Positions 32,937 through 45,056 of a stretch of 64,000 bases of DNA are shown piece after piece. The stretch is from assembly GCA_037953625.1 (NCBI GenBank), contig CM075649.1, positions 122,695,290-122,759,289 on the forward strand, in the 5' to 3' direction. Position 1 is the first letter of the stretch. Each line of letters begins with the position of its first letter. The DNA comes from Crotalaria pallida (lineage: Eukaryota > Streptophyta > Magnoliopsida > Fabales > Fabaceae). The position numbers were made by a program, and so were the translations under genes. Below the pieces are notes generated by a model. That model was not told the origin of the DNA. It worked only from the letters and a program-made list of their open reading frames with translations, and ran no database searches.

Positions 32937-35305
32937 CTAGAGCCAATCGTTCATGTATCTAATATCATAAGCCCTAACATGTCCCTCATGCTTTTTTATA
33001 GCAAGAGGTTTAGTCAGTGGATCAGCAATATTATCATCTGTTGAAACTCTGCATATCTTCACATCTCCTCTGTCAATTATCTCTCGAATGATGTGAAAAC
33101 GCCGAAGTATATGTTTGGATTTCTGGTGAGATCTCGGTTCCTTAGCTTGCGCAATGGCTCCATTGTTGTCACAATAGAGGTCCACTGGAAACTCAATACT
33201 AGGAACAACATCAAGTTCAGTTATGAACTTCTTAATCCAAACCGCTTCCTTTGCTGCTTCTGATGCAGCTATATACTCAACTTCTATTGTAGAATCAGCT
33301 ACAGTCTCTTGCTTTGAACTCTTCCAGCATATAGCCCCACCATTCAAACAAAATACAAATCCGGATTGTGATCTGAAATTGTCCTTATCAGTCTGGAAGC
33401 TAGCGTCGGTGTAACCCTTTACAACCAGCTCATCTTCACCTCCATATACCAAGAAAACATCCTTAGTTCTTCTTAAGTACTTTAGGATATTCTTGACTGC
33501 TGTCCAGTGACCTTCACCTGGATCTGACTGGTATCTGCTCGTCATGCTCAAAGCATACGAAACATAAAGTCGAGTACATATCATGGCATACATGATAGAT
33601 CCAATTGCAGATGCATATGGAATTCTATCCATGCGTTCCCTTTCTTCCTTAATGGAAGGACACTGTTCCTTTGACAAGGTTATACCATGTGACATTGGCA
33701 AAGATCCCCTTTTGGAATCCTGCATGTTGAACCGTTTCAACACTTTGTCTATGTATGAACTTTGACTTAGGCCAAGCAATCTCCTTGATCTATCTCTATA
33801 AATCTTGATGCCTAATATATAGGTTGCTTCACCCAAATCCTTCATAGAAAAGCAATTCCCTAACCAAGTCTTAATAGACTGTAAGGTAGGAATGTAATTC
33901 CCGATGAGTAGTATGTCATCCACATACAACACAAGAAAGACAATTGCGCTCCCACTAACCTTCTTATATACACAAGACTCTTCTTCGTTCTTGATGAAAC
34001 CAAATTGTTTGATTGCATCATCGAATCGAATATTCCAACTCCTAGAAGCTTGTTTCAATCTATAAATGGATCGTTGCAACTTACAAACCTTTCCAGCATG
34101 TTTTGGATCAACAAAACCTTCAGGCTGTGTCATATACACATCCTCTAAAAGATTTCCATTAAGGAAAGCAGTTTTGACATCCATCTGCCAGATTTCATAA
34201 TCATGAAATGCTGCAATAGCAAGCAAGATCCTAATGGATTTAAGCATGGCAACTGGTGAAAAAGTTTCATCATAGTCAATACCATGAACTTGTTTGAAAC
34301 CTTTAGCAACCAATCGTCCTTTAAAGGTATGTACATTACCAGCCATGTCAGTCTTCTTCTTGAAAACCCATTTGCACCCAATTGGTTTTACCCCATTAGG
34401 TAGATCAACCAAGATCCAAACTTGGTTGGTGTGCATGGACTCCATCTCAGATCTCATGGCTTGAAGCCATTTCTCAGAGTCAGGGCTGTTTATAGCCTCT
34501 TGGTAAGTAGTAGGTTCATCTTGATCAAAAATCATAATGTCATCCTCTTGAGTCAAGAGAAATCCATATCTCTCTGGCTGAAGAGGAATCCTACTTGACC
34601 TACGCAAAACTTGTGTAACTTGAGCAGGTTGTACATCCACAACATCTTGTGAAACTTGCTCAACATCCATCGCTTGGTCTTGGCTACTTTGGGATTCTTG
34701 AATCTCATCAAGATCTATTTTTCTCCCACTATTTCCTTTAGAGAGAAATTCTCTTTCAAGAAATACGCCTGTGCGAGTGACAAACACTTTGCCTTCTGTG
34801 GGATTGTAGAAATAGTATCCCTTAGTTTCTTTGGGATATCCTACAAAGTAGCATTTGTCAGATTTGGGACTAAGTTTATCAGAAAGTAGACGTTTCACAT
34901 AAACATCACAACCCCAAATCTTGAGAAAAGACATACTAGGACGCCTCCCAGTCCATATCTCATATGGTGTCTTTTCAACCGCTTTCGATGGGGATCGGTT
35001 AAGTGTAAAAGCAGCTGTAAGTAGAGCATGTCCCCAAAAAGAGATTGGAAGGTCCGATTGACTCATCATACACCTAACCATGTCCAACAAGGTTCGGTTT
35101 CTCCTTTCTGAAACACCATTCCACTGGGTGTTCCAGGAGGAGTGAGTTGAGATACTATACCACACTCTTTTAGATAGTCATCGAACTCTTGGCTAAGGTA
35201 TTCACCACCTCGATCAGATCGAAGGACTTTAATACTTTTGCCAAGTTGATTTTGTACTTCATTCTTGAATTCCTTGAACTTTTCAAAGGTTTCATGTTTG
35301 TATTT
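32937..35305 (-). pseudogene. Angela-like pol, part 2: integrase end, reverse transcriptase, RNase H
   Basis: Codons continue from the solo-LTR junction at 35305 with the integrase core (LRSDRGGEYL, second catalytic Asp). A one-base loss near 35133 shifts frame just before the third catalytic residue (GVSERRNRTLL). From 35165 the frame is open for 742 residues to the stop at 32937. It covers the integrase C-terminus, copia RT with YVDDILL (LVLYVDDILLIGN) and RNase H (GYTDASFQTDKD, TVADSTIEVEYIAASEAAKEAVW, DLYCDNNGAIAQA). The open length suggests limited decay apart from the frameshift and the insertion. Confidence 0.92.
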
Positions 35306-37609
35306 TGTAACATCCTCATTTTTATTAACCTAATATGTATATTTAAGAATATTTTGCATATATCGAAATGACGTGTTTAAAACGATTTACAACTATTTTC
35401 TTAGTATCTGCGCATATGTACATAATTATAGTGAACTAAAATATGTATAAGTATAAGTACTTACAAATATTTTCTAATACATGTATGTATTAATATAACT
35501 ACATTCCTTATGTAGGTATTAGTATTGGTATTTATACTCTTTGCGTATATGAATGTGTGTATTGATATTTGCATGTGTGTGTATGAATATATATATATAT
35601 ACACACACATATATGTATTTAGGTTAAGTTAGGATATATATATATATATATGTGTCTTCTTGTGTGTATTCCTCGGTGTTAGTAATTGTGCTTGTTCTTT
35701 GTGTATGTGTGTATGTTTATGTAGATGCGTTTGTAGTGCAAGGTTTGGGTAGGGAATTGTTTTAGAGTCTTTCGTTATAATCGAAGGGTAATTGGTTTAG
35801 GTTTTAGATTGGTGTGGTTGCGATTGGTCATAGTGGTCGGAGGCTGTTTTATTTTTAGCTTATGGACTGGTTTAATAAATTACTGGTATAAGTTATATAT
35901 AATAATTTGCTATTTCAAAATTATAAATATTATTTTTTATCAAGTTTAATATCGGGATTGAGAAAATATATTTACTTTTGAATTTTTATACTTTTTCTTA
36001 CGCAACAGCTATCTGTAGGGACCGACAACTTTATTATTTTTCAATCAATTTTGATTAACTAAAAGTATAATATCATTCTATTTAAATGTATCTTATTTTT
36101 AGGATCGTCAAACCTTTAGTTATAATTCAAAATACCTACACACATTGATCCATAAAGGAAAATGAATTATTAAAATATAATAAAAATTCCTAAATCTACC
36201 CTTATTCCCACCCCAACCCGTCACAAACAAATAAAGAAAAGGAAGTAGAAAGATAGAGTTAAAAGAAGAAAGAAAATAGAATGAGAGTAGTCGTGAGAGA
36301 GAAATAGAATGAGAGAGAGAAGGCGGAGGGACGAGAGAGAAAGAGAACTCCACGGTGTTTTCCAACTTCCCGGTCCAATAATTCAAGATCCAACCGTTCA
36401 ATCTCAAATCCTTCTTAGGTAACTAATATCCTCAACTTCCTCTATCCATCTACCTAATTTATTCGACGATCCGTCAATATTTTTATTATCCCTATATTTT
36501 CAAATAAAGAGATGTTTATGACAAAAGTGATATGTTTTTGTTGTATAATGATATATATTTATTATTTTGACAAAAAATGAGTTTATTTGATATATATTTT
36601 AATGTTATAATTAGTTTTAACATATGTCCCTATTTAGATCCAACACGTTGTTTCTGACCCTGGAGCAAGTTGCGGATGTTAAACATGTCTATGTCGTTAT
36701 TGCTAGGATTTCCATGTAAGGGGGGACTCTTTCCACACTTTGAGTTAGGGATAGTTAGAATTTATAATAGGATTTGAGGTTAATCGTTAAATTAGAGTGT
36801 GGGTAGCAATCAGTGTTTGATTTGAGTTGCTCTTGTATTTTAGTTAATTTTGATGTTATTATAAGTGTTTAAATTAAATTATTTTTGTATATTGTAAAGT
36901 AGGAAGTGAAGAACATTAGGGAGATGACTTAAATTACTGCACTCTGAGACATACCTGAGTATGTCGACTGATTTATTGGTTACCTGTTGATTTGTTGTTT
37001 GTTATTGATTGTTAAATTGATTGTCATACAACCTAAGTACTAACTGGTTATAATTGTGACTAAGTGTTATGATGGTTTAATTGTTAAAGTGTACGGACAT
37101 TGGAATGGTTAAATAGAAATGGAAATGAAAATGAAAAGGGAAATGGAAACAAAATGAATAATGGATAGTTGAATGAATATGAATGAAATGAATGAAAATT
37201 GAATTGTGAATGTGGTTGTATTTTGTTGCCTTTATCTTTGATTTAGCTTTTAGTCTCAAGTTTTATTATGAGCTTTGTACTGTCCTTTTAATTCACTGTG
37301 CTGTGAAAGATTTCACCCTTAGTGGATAACAACTTAGGTACTTGTTCAAGGAGCTTGAAGATCAGAGTGCGCAGCGGAACAAGTCGGAAGAAAGGAAACT
37401 AATTTTGTATTCTTATTCTATATTGTAATTGGGTACCCCACGTTTTGTATATAAATGTTTTGTAAAAATAAAAGTTTAAGTTCTCCGCTTTATTTTTCAA
37501 ACTTTGATTCATGTACTTTATTTCATGAAATTACCTTTAAAGTTTCTTGATTATGTCCAAAAAAAATTTATTTCTTTATAATTTATAATATAAAATTTGG
37601 GGTGTTACA
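35306..37609. mobile_element. Unassigned gypsy-type solo LTR
   Basis: A 2.3-kb insert in integrase codons, ends TGTAACATCC and GGGGTGTTACA, TSD TATTT (35301-35305, 37610-37614). The ends are typical of chromovirus LTRs, but the body does not match TK-A or TK-B by eye. An AATAAAAG signal near 37470 hints at plus orientation. A (TA)n/(CA)n run lies at 35587-35655. The interior has no gene. Confidence 0.8.
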
Positions 37610-37978
37610 TATTTCATCAGATATACATACCCATATCTACTAAAATCATCAATAAATATGAGGAAGTACGGGTAACCTCCTCTAGCATTTGAACTCATAG
37701 GCCCACATATATCTGTATGTATGAGTCCCAAAAGTTCATTAGCCCGTTCACTGCTGCCAGTAAATGGGCCCTTTGTCATCTTGCCCAACAAACAAGACTC
37801 ACATGTCTCATAAGATTCAAAATCAAATGAGTCTAAGAATCCATCTTTATGAAGCTTACAAATGTGTTTCTCATTTATATGGCCCAAACGACAATGCCAA
37901 AGAAAATTTTGGTTTGTATCATTTGATTTAAACCTTTTAGCATTAATGTTATAGTCTGGATGATCAAGATCTAACATA
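37610..37978 (-). pseudogene. Angela-like pol, part 1: pre-integrase and integrase N-terminus
   Basis: The minus strand reads the GAG-pre-integrase and zinc-binding HHCC region (FLWHCRLGHINEKHI, CESCLLGK) and the start of the catalytic core with the first Asp (LIHTDICGPM) and FIDDFSRYGYVYLMK. It is cut at both ends by insertions: the SIRE derivative upstream (37979) and the solo LTR downstream (37609). Joined across them it lies between the gag-protease part (43842-45056) and pol part 2. The first about 42 residues of the open frame reaching 38103 come from the SIRE LTR and are not part of it. Confidence 0.9.
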
Positions 37979-38132
37979 TGAGGAAATCGCAATTGGTGGT
38001 TGGAGAGACTTAGGAACCCTAGGAATACACCTAGAAGGGGGGGTTGAATAGGTGTTGAAGCTACCTTGAAAGATTTTCGAACGAAACAAATCGAAACAAT
38101 CAAAACAAATGATTTTTACAAATTCTACAGTA

Positions 38133-38197
38133 CTTAATCGATTAAGCAAGTCGTGTACTCGAGTAGTACTCGATTAAGCTTGAACTTAATCGATTAA
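38133..38197. repeat. TCGA palindrome cluster, SIRE derivative 3' LTR
   Basis: CTTAATCGATTAAG (38133-38146), TACTCGAGTA (38156-38165), hybrid TACTCGATTAAG, TTAATCGATTAA (38186-38197); spacing 21-11-20. The same cluster recurs in the other LTR near 42393-42460. The second cluster of each LTR is at 39146-39210 and near 43406-43471 (21-11-20). Confidence 0.9.
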
Positions 38198-39575
38198 ATA
38201 TGACAGAAAACAGAAAAATCAATTTTTCATTCGAATACGAAAATCAATCAATTCACATGCAAGATCAGAGATTCAGCGGAAATGATTAACACCTATATTC
38301 TTATTGATTAACCTAGTTATGAAAATGATTTTCCCTTTATCAATTTGAACAATTAAAGATTCAATTCAATCAATTATGGAAAACAATCTTTCTAGGTTTT
38401 CAACCAAGAACGCAATCAAATGACTTGAATATAAAGAGTAAGGGTTTAGAGATACGACACAGTGATTTATCCTGGTTCACTTTCATCCACTTGAAAGCTA
38501 CATCCAGTCCCCTCTTCAACCAAGAGAGATTCTTCACTGTGAGGAATTAGAGTTCTCAAATTACAAGTGATTGCCTCACAAGACTCCCTTCTTGCTAGCC
38601 TACAAGAGATAACCGACACCCTTGCCTTGTAATCCTATTGATCTTCTCTCTAATCTAACCTCTACCCCTTGTTGATAATCGACACAACAAGTCTTCAATT
38701 GCTTGATGATAAACCACACACCAAGGCTTCACTTGCTTGATGCACAACCAAGACTTCTTCTTCTTCTTCAATAAGAATGCACTTGCTTGATGATAAAATC
38801 GACACACCAAGACTTCTTGTTTGTTGTAGTGGCTTGCCTTCTTGCAAAGATTACAACACAATAGAAAACACAAAACAATCCTATGAATCTCAATCAAGAG
38901 TTATGACAATTCACCATAAGAGATTCAAAGGTTCTTGATCAAAGAATATGAAAATATGAGAACTTTGATCTTTAGAAAAATGAGAGAGAATAGAGTGGCT
39001 TGATTCTTTGTAAAACTTGTATGAAAATGATTCTTACTAATCACAAATAATAGGAAAAGGTTTATAAAGAATACCCAAAAGTTGTAGCACTTGAAAACTG
39101 ATTTTGAGAAGTGAAAAACGTATTTTAAAAATCAGTTCAGCAGTACTTAATCGATTAAGCAAGTCGTGTACTCGAGTAGTACTCGATTAAGTTATCATTT
39201 AATCGATTAAGTTGGTACTGTACATGTTCAAAACTTGTTTTCTCAAAATCCAACCTTTCCTTTAAAACCTTTAAGCCACCTATTGATTCTAGGTTAAGTG
39301 AAAACTCAAATTATGATTAAATCATGACTTATGAATGAGATTCACTACCCTCTATAATAATCTACCCAAGATAAAAAACCTATGAAGCTTGAGAGGCAAA
39401 AGATAAAAGAAATACAAATACACTCAAACTTAGGTCTTCATGAGCTTGCTTTCTCTCTTCTTCATTTGATGTTTGTTGTTGCTTGTTGAGCTTGAAACTT
39501 GATCAACACTTGTAGCTTGTTCAAAAACACTTTGTCATTATCAAAACATTCATCATGTTCATCATGGAACTAACA

Positions 39576-39890
39576 ATCTCCCCCTTTTTGAAAATGACAA
39601 TCCATGTTTTGAAATCATTTGAAGTTGTTGATGCTTGAAACATTTGATCACTTGAGAAGACTCTTTCTCCCTCTCAATCAATGCTATAACACTTGAATCC
39701 AATTGAGATAGAAGCTTGATTCTCCCCCTATCTTCAACAACTTAGCTCAACCTACATAAAAACAACAAAACAACCTTTCTCCAAATATAATATCATATTT
39801 CTCCCATGTTTTAAAAACATACCATTTCTCCCTCTTTGAGAAACATTTCATTCAATTCAAAACATCATATTTCTCCCCCTTTGGCATTAT
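39576..39890 (-). other. Polypurine tract and multiple tract-like repeats
   Basis: The tract next to the 3' LTR reads CAAAAAGGGGGAGAT on the minus strand (39576-39590). Further tract-like runs (plus-strand CTCCCCCT, TTTCTCCCTC or TTCTCCCC) appear near 39668, 39720, 39800, 39826 and 39870. Repeated polypurine tracts are a known trait of Sireviruses. Confidence 0.75.
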
Positions 39891-39899
39891 CAAAAAGTA

Positions 39900-40335
39900 A
39901 TATATACCAATTGAAATATAACATCTAAGCCAAGGTAAGAAATCAATGATCATTTCTTCACAACATTGATACCAATTGAACAAATACAATAGAGCTATAC
40001 TTTGAAATGTGATATCAATTGGTAAGAGAATATAACAATGAAATATAATACCAATTGAGAACTAAAAAGATCATAATATCACTTAACAAAGAAGATATCA
40101 ATTGTAAAGAATAATCAATAATCACAAAAACATGATAATCAACTAATAATCTCTCAATGATACAAATTGAATTAACTAAACATTTAGAAAAGTAATATCA
40201 ATTGAGAAGATACCAATTAAGATAATATATCAATATCAAATATTACCACTTTGTAGGACATTCACTTGAGATGCAAGTGTGATACCAATTGAAGATGTGA
40301 ATATAGACATTCATAGTTGAGACCAATTGAGAACA
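39900..40335. repeat. Dispersed GATACCAATTGA repeats
   Basis: At least ten copies of GATACCAATTGA or close variants (GATATCAATTG, GATACAAATTGA) occur in about 430 bp between gag and the polypurine region. The same 12-mer spans the element's own primer-site/LTR junction at 42231-42242. No ORF is present. Confidence 0.8.
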
Positions 40336-40376
40336 TGTGTCATTCATTTGCATCTTCAATCAAACCTACAAAACAA

Positions 40377-42167
40377 TCATGCTTTGCTTTTTGGTATCCA
40401 AATGGTTTTGGATCCATTTTTGTTAGTGTAGGGACTTTCACCCTTTTTCATCCAAACAAAATTTCCTTTAGGTATACCATGCACTTTAACATAACACACA
40501 TTTGAAGTATGTCCATGAGTACCACAATAGAAACATGTTGGAGGATTTGAAAAATCAACTTTAGAAAAATCAACAACATTTCTATGAGATTTACTCTTAG
40601 CATTAGTATAACCCAAACCAAACTTGTTTGAATTTTCTCTTTGAAAATTTAACAATGTGCGCAATCTAATATCACAAATGGTGAAACTTGCAAGCTTATT
40701 TTTCAAAATAGCATTTTCATCCTTGAGCAACTTGCAATTCTCACAATCAACCACAACATTCAATCTACTAGCACAATCACAAGAAGAACTAGCATAGATA
40801 AGATCAAGAGTTTCATTTTCAAGATTAAGCTCATCAACTTGTTTTTGAAGATCTAAAATCTCTTTTTGATGTTTCAAAATGAGCTTCTTTCTTTCAATGT
40901 TTTTCAAAGCTAGTTTTTCAAGTTGTTCATACATTTCTTCATAAGCATTATGTAACAATTCATATTTAGAAGAAATTTCGGATTTAGATTCACTTACATT
41001 GCTATCCTCGCTTTGATAACTTGATTCATCATTTGAACTTTGTTCTTCATCATCTACTAGAGTTATCAAGTTGAGACAAGCGGCTTCTTCATCATCCGAT
41101 GAACTACTCGATGTGCTTTTCTTGTTATCTTCATCACTATCCCAAACTATGTATGCTCTTTTAGATTTAGAATTTTTCTTGTCTTTCTCCTTCTTCTTGA
41201 GATACCTAGAGCATGAATACTTGAGATGTCCGGGCTTTCCACATTCATGGCAAACTACACCTTCTTTTGAATTTTTGGTTTTATAGTGTGGGGAATCCTT
41301 CTCTTTACTTTTGTCCTTGTTCAACCTTCCTTTTCTCCTTAGAAACTTGTCAAACTCTTTTAACAAAAGTTTCATGTCTTTTTCATCAACATCGGAATCG
41401 GAATCTTCACTATCATCATCATCGGAACTATCTTTCTTTTTGTATGATCTATTGACTTTAAGAGCAAGTCCCTTTCTTTCTTTGTTTTTATCCGACTCTT
41501 CATTGATACTTAATCGTCCAAGCTCCATTTCATGTTCTTGAAGCTTTCCGAAAAGTGTTGCTAGATCCATAGCATCCAAATTCTTAGATTCAACAATAGC
41601 CGTTACTTTTGGTTGCCAATTCCTGTCTAAACATCTCAACACTTTGTTAGAAAGTTCACCTTTAAGAAAAGTTTTACCAAGAGCAAGTAAATGATTTATA
41701 ATATGAGTAAAACGCTTTTGCATATCATTTATAGATTCATTTGGAAGCATATGAAACAATTCATAATCACGCATTAAAGCATTCAATCTAGCTCTCCTAA
41801 CCTCACTAGTTCCTTCATGAGTCACTTGTAAAGTGTCCCACATTTCTTTAGCACTAGAACATTGAGAAACTCTAAAGAACTCGTCATAGGATAAAGCGGA
41901 TGTAATGATATTCTTTGCTTTATAATCATATTGTACTTTCTTTCTATCATCATCCTTCCACTTATCCTCGGGGATCAATTGTTCTACACCTTCAACTAAA
42001 CTAGAGGGGATATGAGGACCTTTTTCAACTACTTTCCAAATTTCACTATCTATGGCTTGGATAAAGATTTTCATTCTAACTTTCCAATATGCATAGCCTT
42101 CTCCGGCAAACAATGGAGGACGACTTATTGAAGCACCTTCACCACCAAAAGAATTCGTAGAACCCAT
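40377..42167 (-). CDS. SIRE-type Gag protein, intact
   Basis: The 596-residue frame starts at ATG 42167 (MGSTNSFGGEG), 58 bases inside the primer-binding site. Residues 1-230 are a UBN2-like copia gag domain (YAYWKVRMKIF, LRCLDRNWQPKVTAI). There are two CCHC knuckles: CHECGKPGHLKYSC near residue 311 and CFYCGTHGHTSNVC near 550. Between them are a lysine-rich patch, an acidic serine-rich stretch and a coiled-coil-like segment (about 410-470). Gag packages the element RNA into cytoplasmic particles. Full Sireviruses continue in frame into pol shortly after this point; here it stops at KSKA. An intact gag in an element lacking pol suggests gag is kept by selection or that the copy is very recent. 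Confidence 0.92.
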   Translation of the reverse strand: MGSTNSFGGEGASISRPPLFAGEGYAYWKVRMKIFIQAIDSEIWKVVEKGPHIPSSLVEGVEQLIPEDKWKDDDRKKVQYDYKAKNIITSALSYDEFFRVSQCSSAKEMWDTLQVTHEGTSEVRRARLNALMRDYELFHMLPNESINDMQKRFTHIINHLLALGKTFLKGELSNKVLRCLDRNWQPKVTAIVESKNLDAMDLATLFGKLQEHEMELGRLSINEESDKNKERKGLALKVNRSYKKKDSSDDDDSEDSDSDVDEKDMKLLLKEFDKFLRRKGRLNKDKSKEKDSPHYKTKNSKEGVVCHECGKPGHLKYSCSRYLKKKEKDKKNSKSKRAYIVWDSDEDNKKSTSSSSSDDEEAACLNLITLVDDEEQSSNDESSYQSEDSNVSESKSEISSKYELLHNAYEEMYEQLEKLALKNIERKKLILKHQKEILDLQKQVDELNLENETLDLIYASSSCDCASRLNVVVDCENCKLLKDENAILKNKLASFTICDIRLRTLLNFQRENSNKFGLGYTNAKSKSHRNVVDFSKVDFSNPPTCFYCGTHGHTSNVCYVKVHGIPKGNFVWMKKGESPYTNKNGSKTIWIPKSKA

Positions 42168-43841
42168 TGCGATTTTCTTAAAGGATCTTTACGAAAAAGC
42201 TCTTATGCTCGTGTCTTTCGACCGAGCTCTGATACCAATTGAGGAAATCGCAATTGGTGGTTGGAGAGACTTAGGAACCCTAGGAATACACCTAGAAGGG
42301 GGGGTTGAATAGGTGTTGAAGCTACCTTGAAAGATTTTCGAACGAAACAAATCGAAACAATCAAAACAAATGATTTTTACAAATTCTACAGTACTTAATC
42401 GATTAAGCAAGTCGTGTACTCGAGTAGTACTCGATTAAGCTTGAACTTAATCGATTAAATATGACAGAAAACAGAAAAATCAATTTTTCATTCGAATACG
42501 AAAATCAATCAATTCACATGCAAGATCAGAGATTCAGCGAAAATGATTAACACCTATATTCTTATTGATTAACCTAGTTATGAAAATGATTTTCCCTTTA
42601 TCAATTTGAACAATTAAAGATTCAATTCAATCAATTATGGAAAACAATCTTTCTAGGTTTTCAACCAAGAACGCAATCAAATGACTTGAATATAAAGAGT
42701 AAGGGTTTAGAGATACGACACAGTGATTTATCCTGGTTCACTTTCATCCACTTGAAAGCTACATCCAGTCCCCTCTTCAACCAAGAGAGATTCTTCACTA
42801 TGAGGAATTAGAGTTCTCAAATTACAAGTGATTGCCTCACAAGACTCCCTTCTTGCTAGCCTACAAGAGATAACCGACACCCTTGCCTTGTAATCCTATT
42901 GATCTTCTCTCTAATCTAACCTCTACCCCTTGTTGATAATCGACACAACAAGTCTTCAATTGCTTGATGATAAACCACACACCAAGGCTTCACTTGCTTG
43001 ATTCACAACCAAGACTTCTTCTTCTTCTTCAATAAGAATGCACTTGCTTGATGATAAAATCGACACACCAAGACTTCTTGTTTGTTGTAGTGGCTTGCCT
43101 TCTTGCAAAGATTACAACACAATAGAAAACACAAAACAATCCTATGAATCTCAATCAAGAGTTATGACAATTCACCATAAGAGATTCAAAGGTTCTTGAT
43201 CAAAGAATATGAAAATATGAGAACTTTGATCTTTAGAAAAATGAGAGAGAATAGAGTGGCTTGATTCTTTGTAAAACTTGTATGAAAATGATTCTTACTA
43301 ATCACAAATAATAGGAAAAGGTTTATAAAGAATACCCAAAAGTTGTAGCACTTGAAAACTGATTTTGAGAAGTGAAAAACGTATTTTAAAAATCAGTTCA
43401 GCAGTACTTAATCGATTAAGCAAGTCGTGTACTCGAGTAGTACTCGATTAAGTTATCATTTAATCGATTAAGTTGGTACTGTACATGTTCAAAACTTGTT
43501 TTCTCAAAATCCAACCTTTCCTTTAAAACCTTTAAGCCACCTATTGATTCTAGGTTAAGTGAAAACTCAAATTATGATTAAATCATGACTTATGAATGAG
43601 ATTCACTACCCTCTATAATAATCTACCCAAGATAAAAAACCTATGAAGCTTGAGAGGCAAAAGATAAAAGAAATACAAATACACTCAAACTTAGGTCTTC
43701 ATGAGCTTGCTTTCTCTCTTCTTCATTTGATGTTTGTTGTTGCTTGTTGAGCTTGAAACTTGATCAACACTTGTAGCTTGTTCAAAAACACTTTGTCATT
43801 ATCAAAACATTCATCATGTTCATCATGGAACTAACAACATA

Positions 43842-45056
43842 TAAAGACCATTTATTAATTGTGCACTGCCAAAAAAACATCTCATTCAAATAAATGGAAC
43901 AACACTTGTTCCTTATTGAAAACGAAAAACCTACTTTGTCTAAACATGAAACTGAAATAATATTCCTATGAATAGCAGGTACACAATAAACATCCTCTAG
44001 TTCTAAAACTAATCCACTAGGTAAGGTTAAACTACAAGTTCCAACAGCAATGGCGGCAACTCTTGCTCCATTTCTAACTCGCAGTTCGACTTCACCTTTA
44101 GCTAATCTTCTACTCCTTTTTAGATCCTGCACATTAACACAAATGTGAGATCCACATCCAGTATCTAATACCCATGATGTTGAAGCAGAACAATTAACTT
44201 CTATAACAAAAATACTTGAAGAAGAGGCTCCGCTTTTCTTCATTTCTTTCTCTTTAAGGTAATTTGGGCAATTCCTCTTCCAATGTCCCACCTTGTTACA
44301 ATGGAAGCAATTTCCCTCCTTAGTCACCCCACCTTTAGGCTTAAGAGTCTTAGCTACTCTAGCTTTGCCCTTATCCTTAGGTTTTTGTGCTTTCCCTTTG
44401 GCCTTACCTTTGCCCTTTCCATTTTGAACCAACAATATAGTTTTTCCCTTGTTGATATCATGCTCAGCAGTTTTCAACTTCCCTAACAATTCAGTTAGAG
44501 TGCTGTCAATGTTGTTCATGTTGTAATTCATGACAAATTGACTAAAGCTCTGTGGTAAGGAATGCAGAACTAAGTCAACGGCCAACTCTTGACCTAGTGG
44601 GAAACCCATCCTCTCAATGTTCTCAATATAACCAATCATCTTGATTACATGATGACTAACTGGGCTTCCCTCTGTCATCTTACAAGTGAAAAGGGACCTT
44701 GTGACCTCAAAACGCTCATGCCTTGCTTGCCCTTGATAGAGCTCCTTAAGGTGTATGATCATATCGTACGCACTCATGTTCTCATGAACCTTCTGAAGGT
44801 CAGGGGTCATAGTGACAAGCATGAGAGTTGCAACTTCTAAGGCATCATCTTGATGTCTACGGAAAGCATTCCGCTCAGCAGCCGGTGCATTAGCGGGGGG
44901 TGCTTCATGGAGCGGTTGCTCTAGCACATACATCTTTTTCTCATTTCTAAGGACAATCCTTAGCGTTCGATACCAGTCCAGGAAATTAATTCTCGTCAGC
45001 TTGTCCTTCTCAAGGACGGATCGCAGTGATAAGTTATTTGAATTGTTTGAAGCCAT
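43842..45056 (-). pseudogene. Angela-like gag and protease, cut by the SIRE derivative
   Basis: From ATG 45056 (MASNNSNNLSLRSVLEKDKL) about 405 native residues read without a stop. The gag part contains NFLDWYRTLRIVL and ELYQGQARHERFE. A lysine/glycine-rich stretch precedes a CCHC knuckle (CFHCNKVGHWKRNC, near residue 252). Protease follows with the aspartic active site WVLDTGCGSHIC near residue 297. The frame enters the SIRE LTR at 43841 and stops at 43782; the last 19 residues are SIRE-derived. The native continuation is at 37978 downward. Gag-pol was evidently one polyprotein, as usual in copia. Confidence 0.92.

Larger units (their letters stand above)
37979..43836 (-). mobile_element. 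Gag-only SIRE derivative, complete and young
   Basis: The element is 5858 bp with TSD ACATA (37974-37978, 43837-43841) and two LTRs of identical length, 1597 bp (37979-39575 and 42240-43836). I noticed only about three differences between them (near 38266/42527, 38540/42801 and 38741/43002). Between them are a tRNA-Met primer site (42226-42237), an intact gag, a non-coding stretch and a polypurine tract. There is no protease, integrase, RT or RNase H, so it must be mobilised by an autonomous SIRE relative. Confidence 0.93.
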
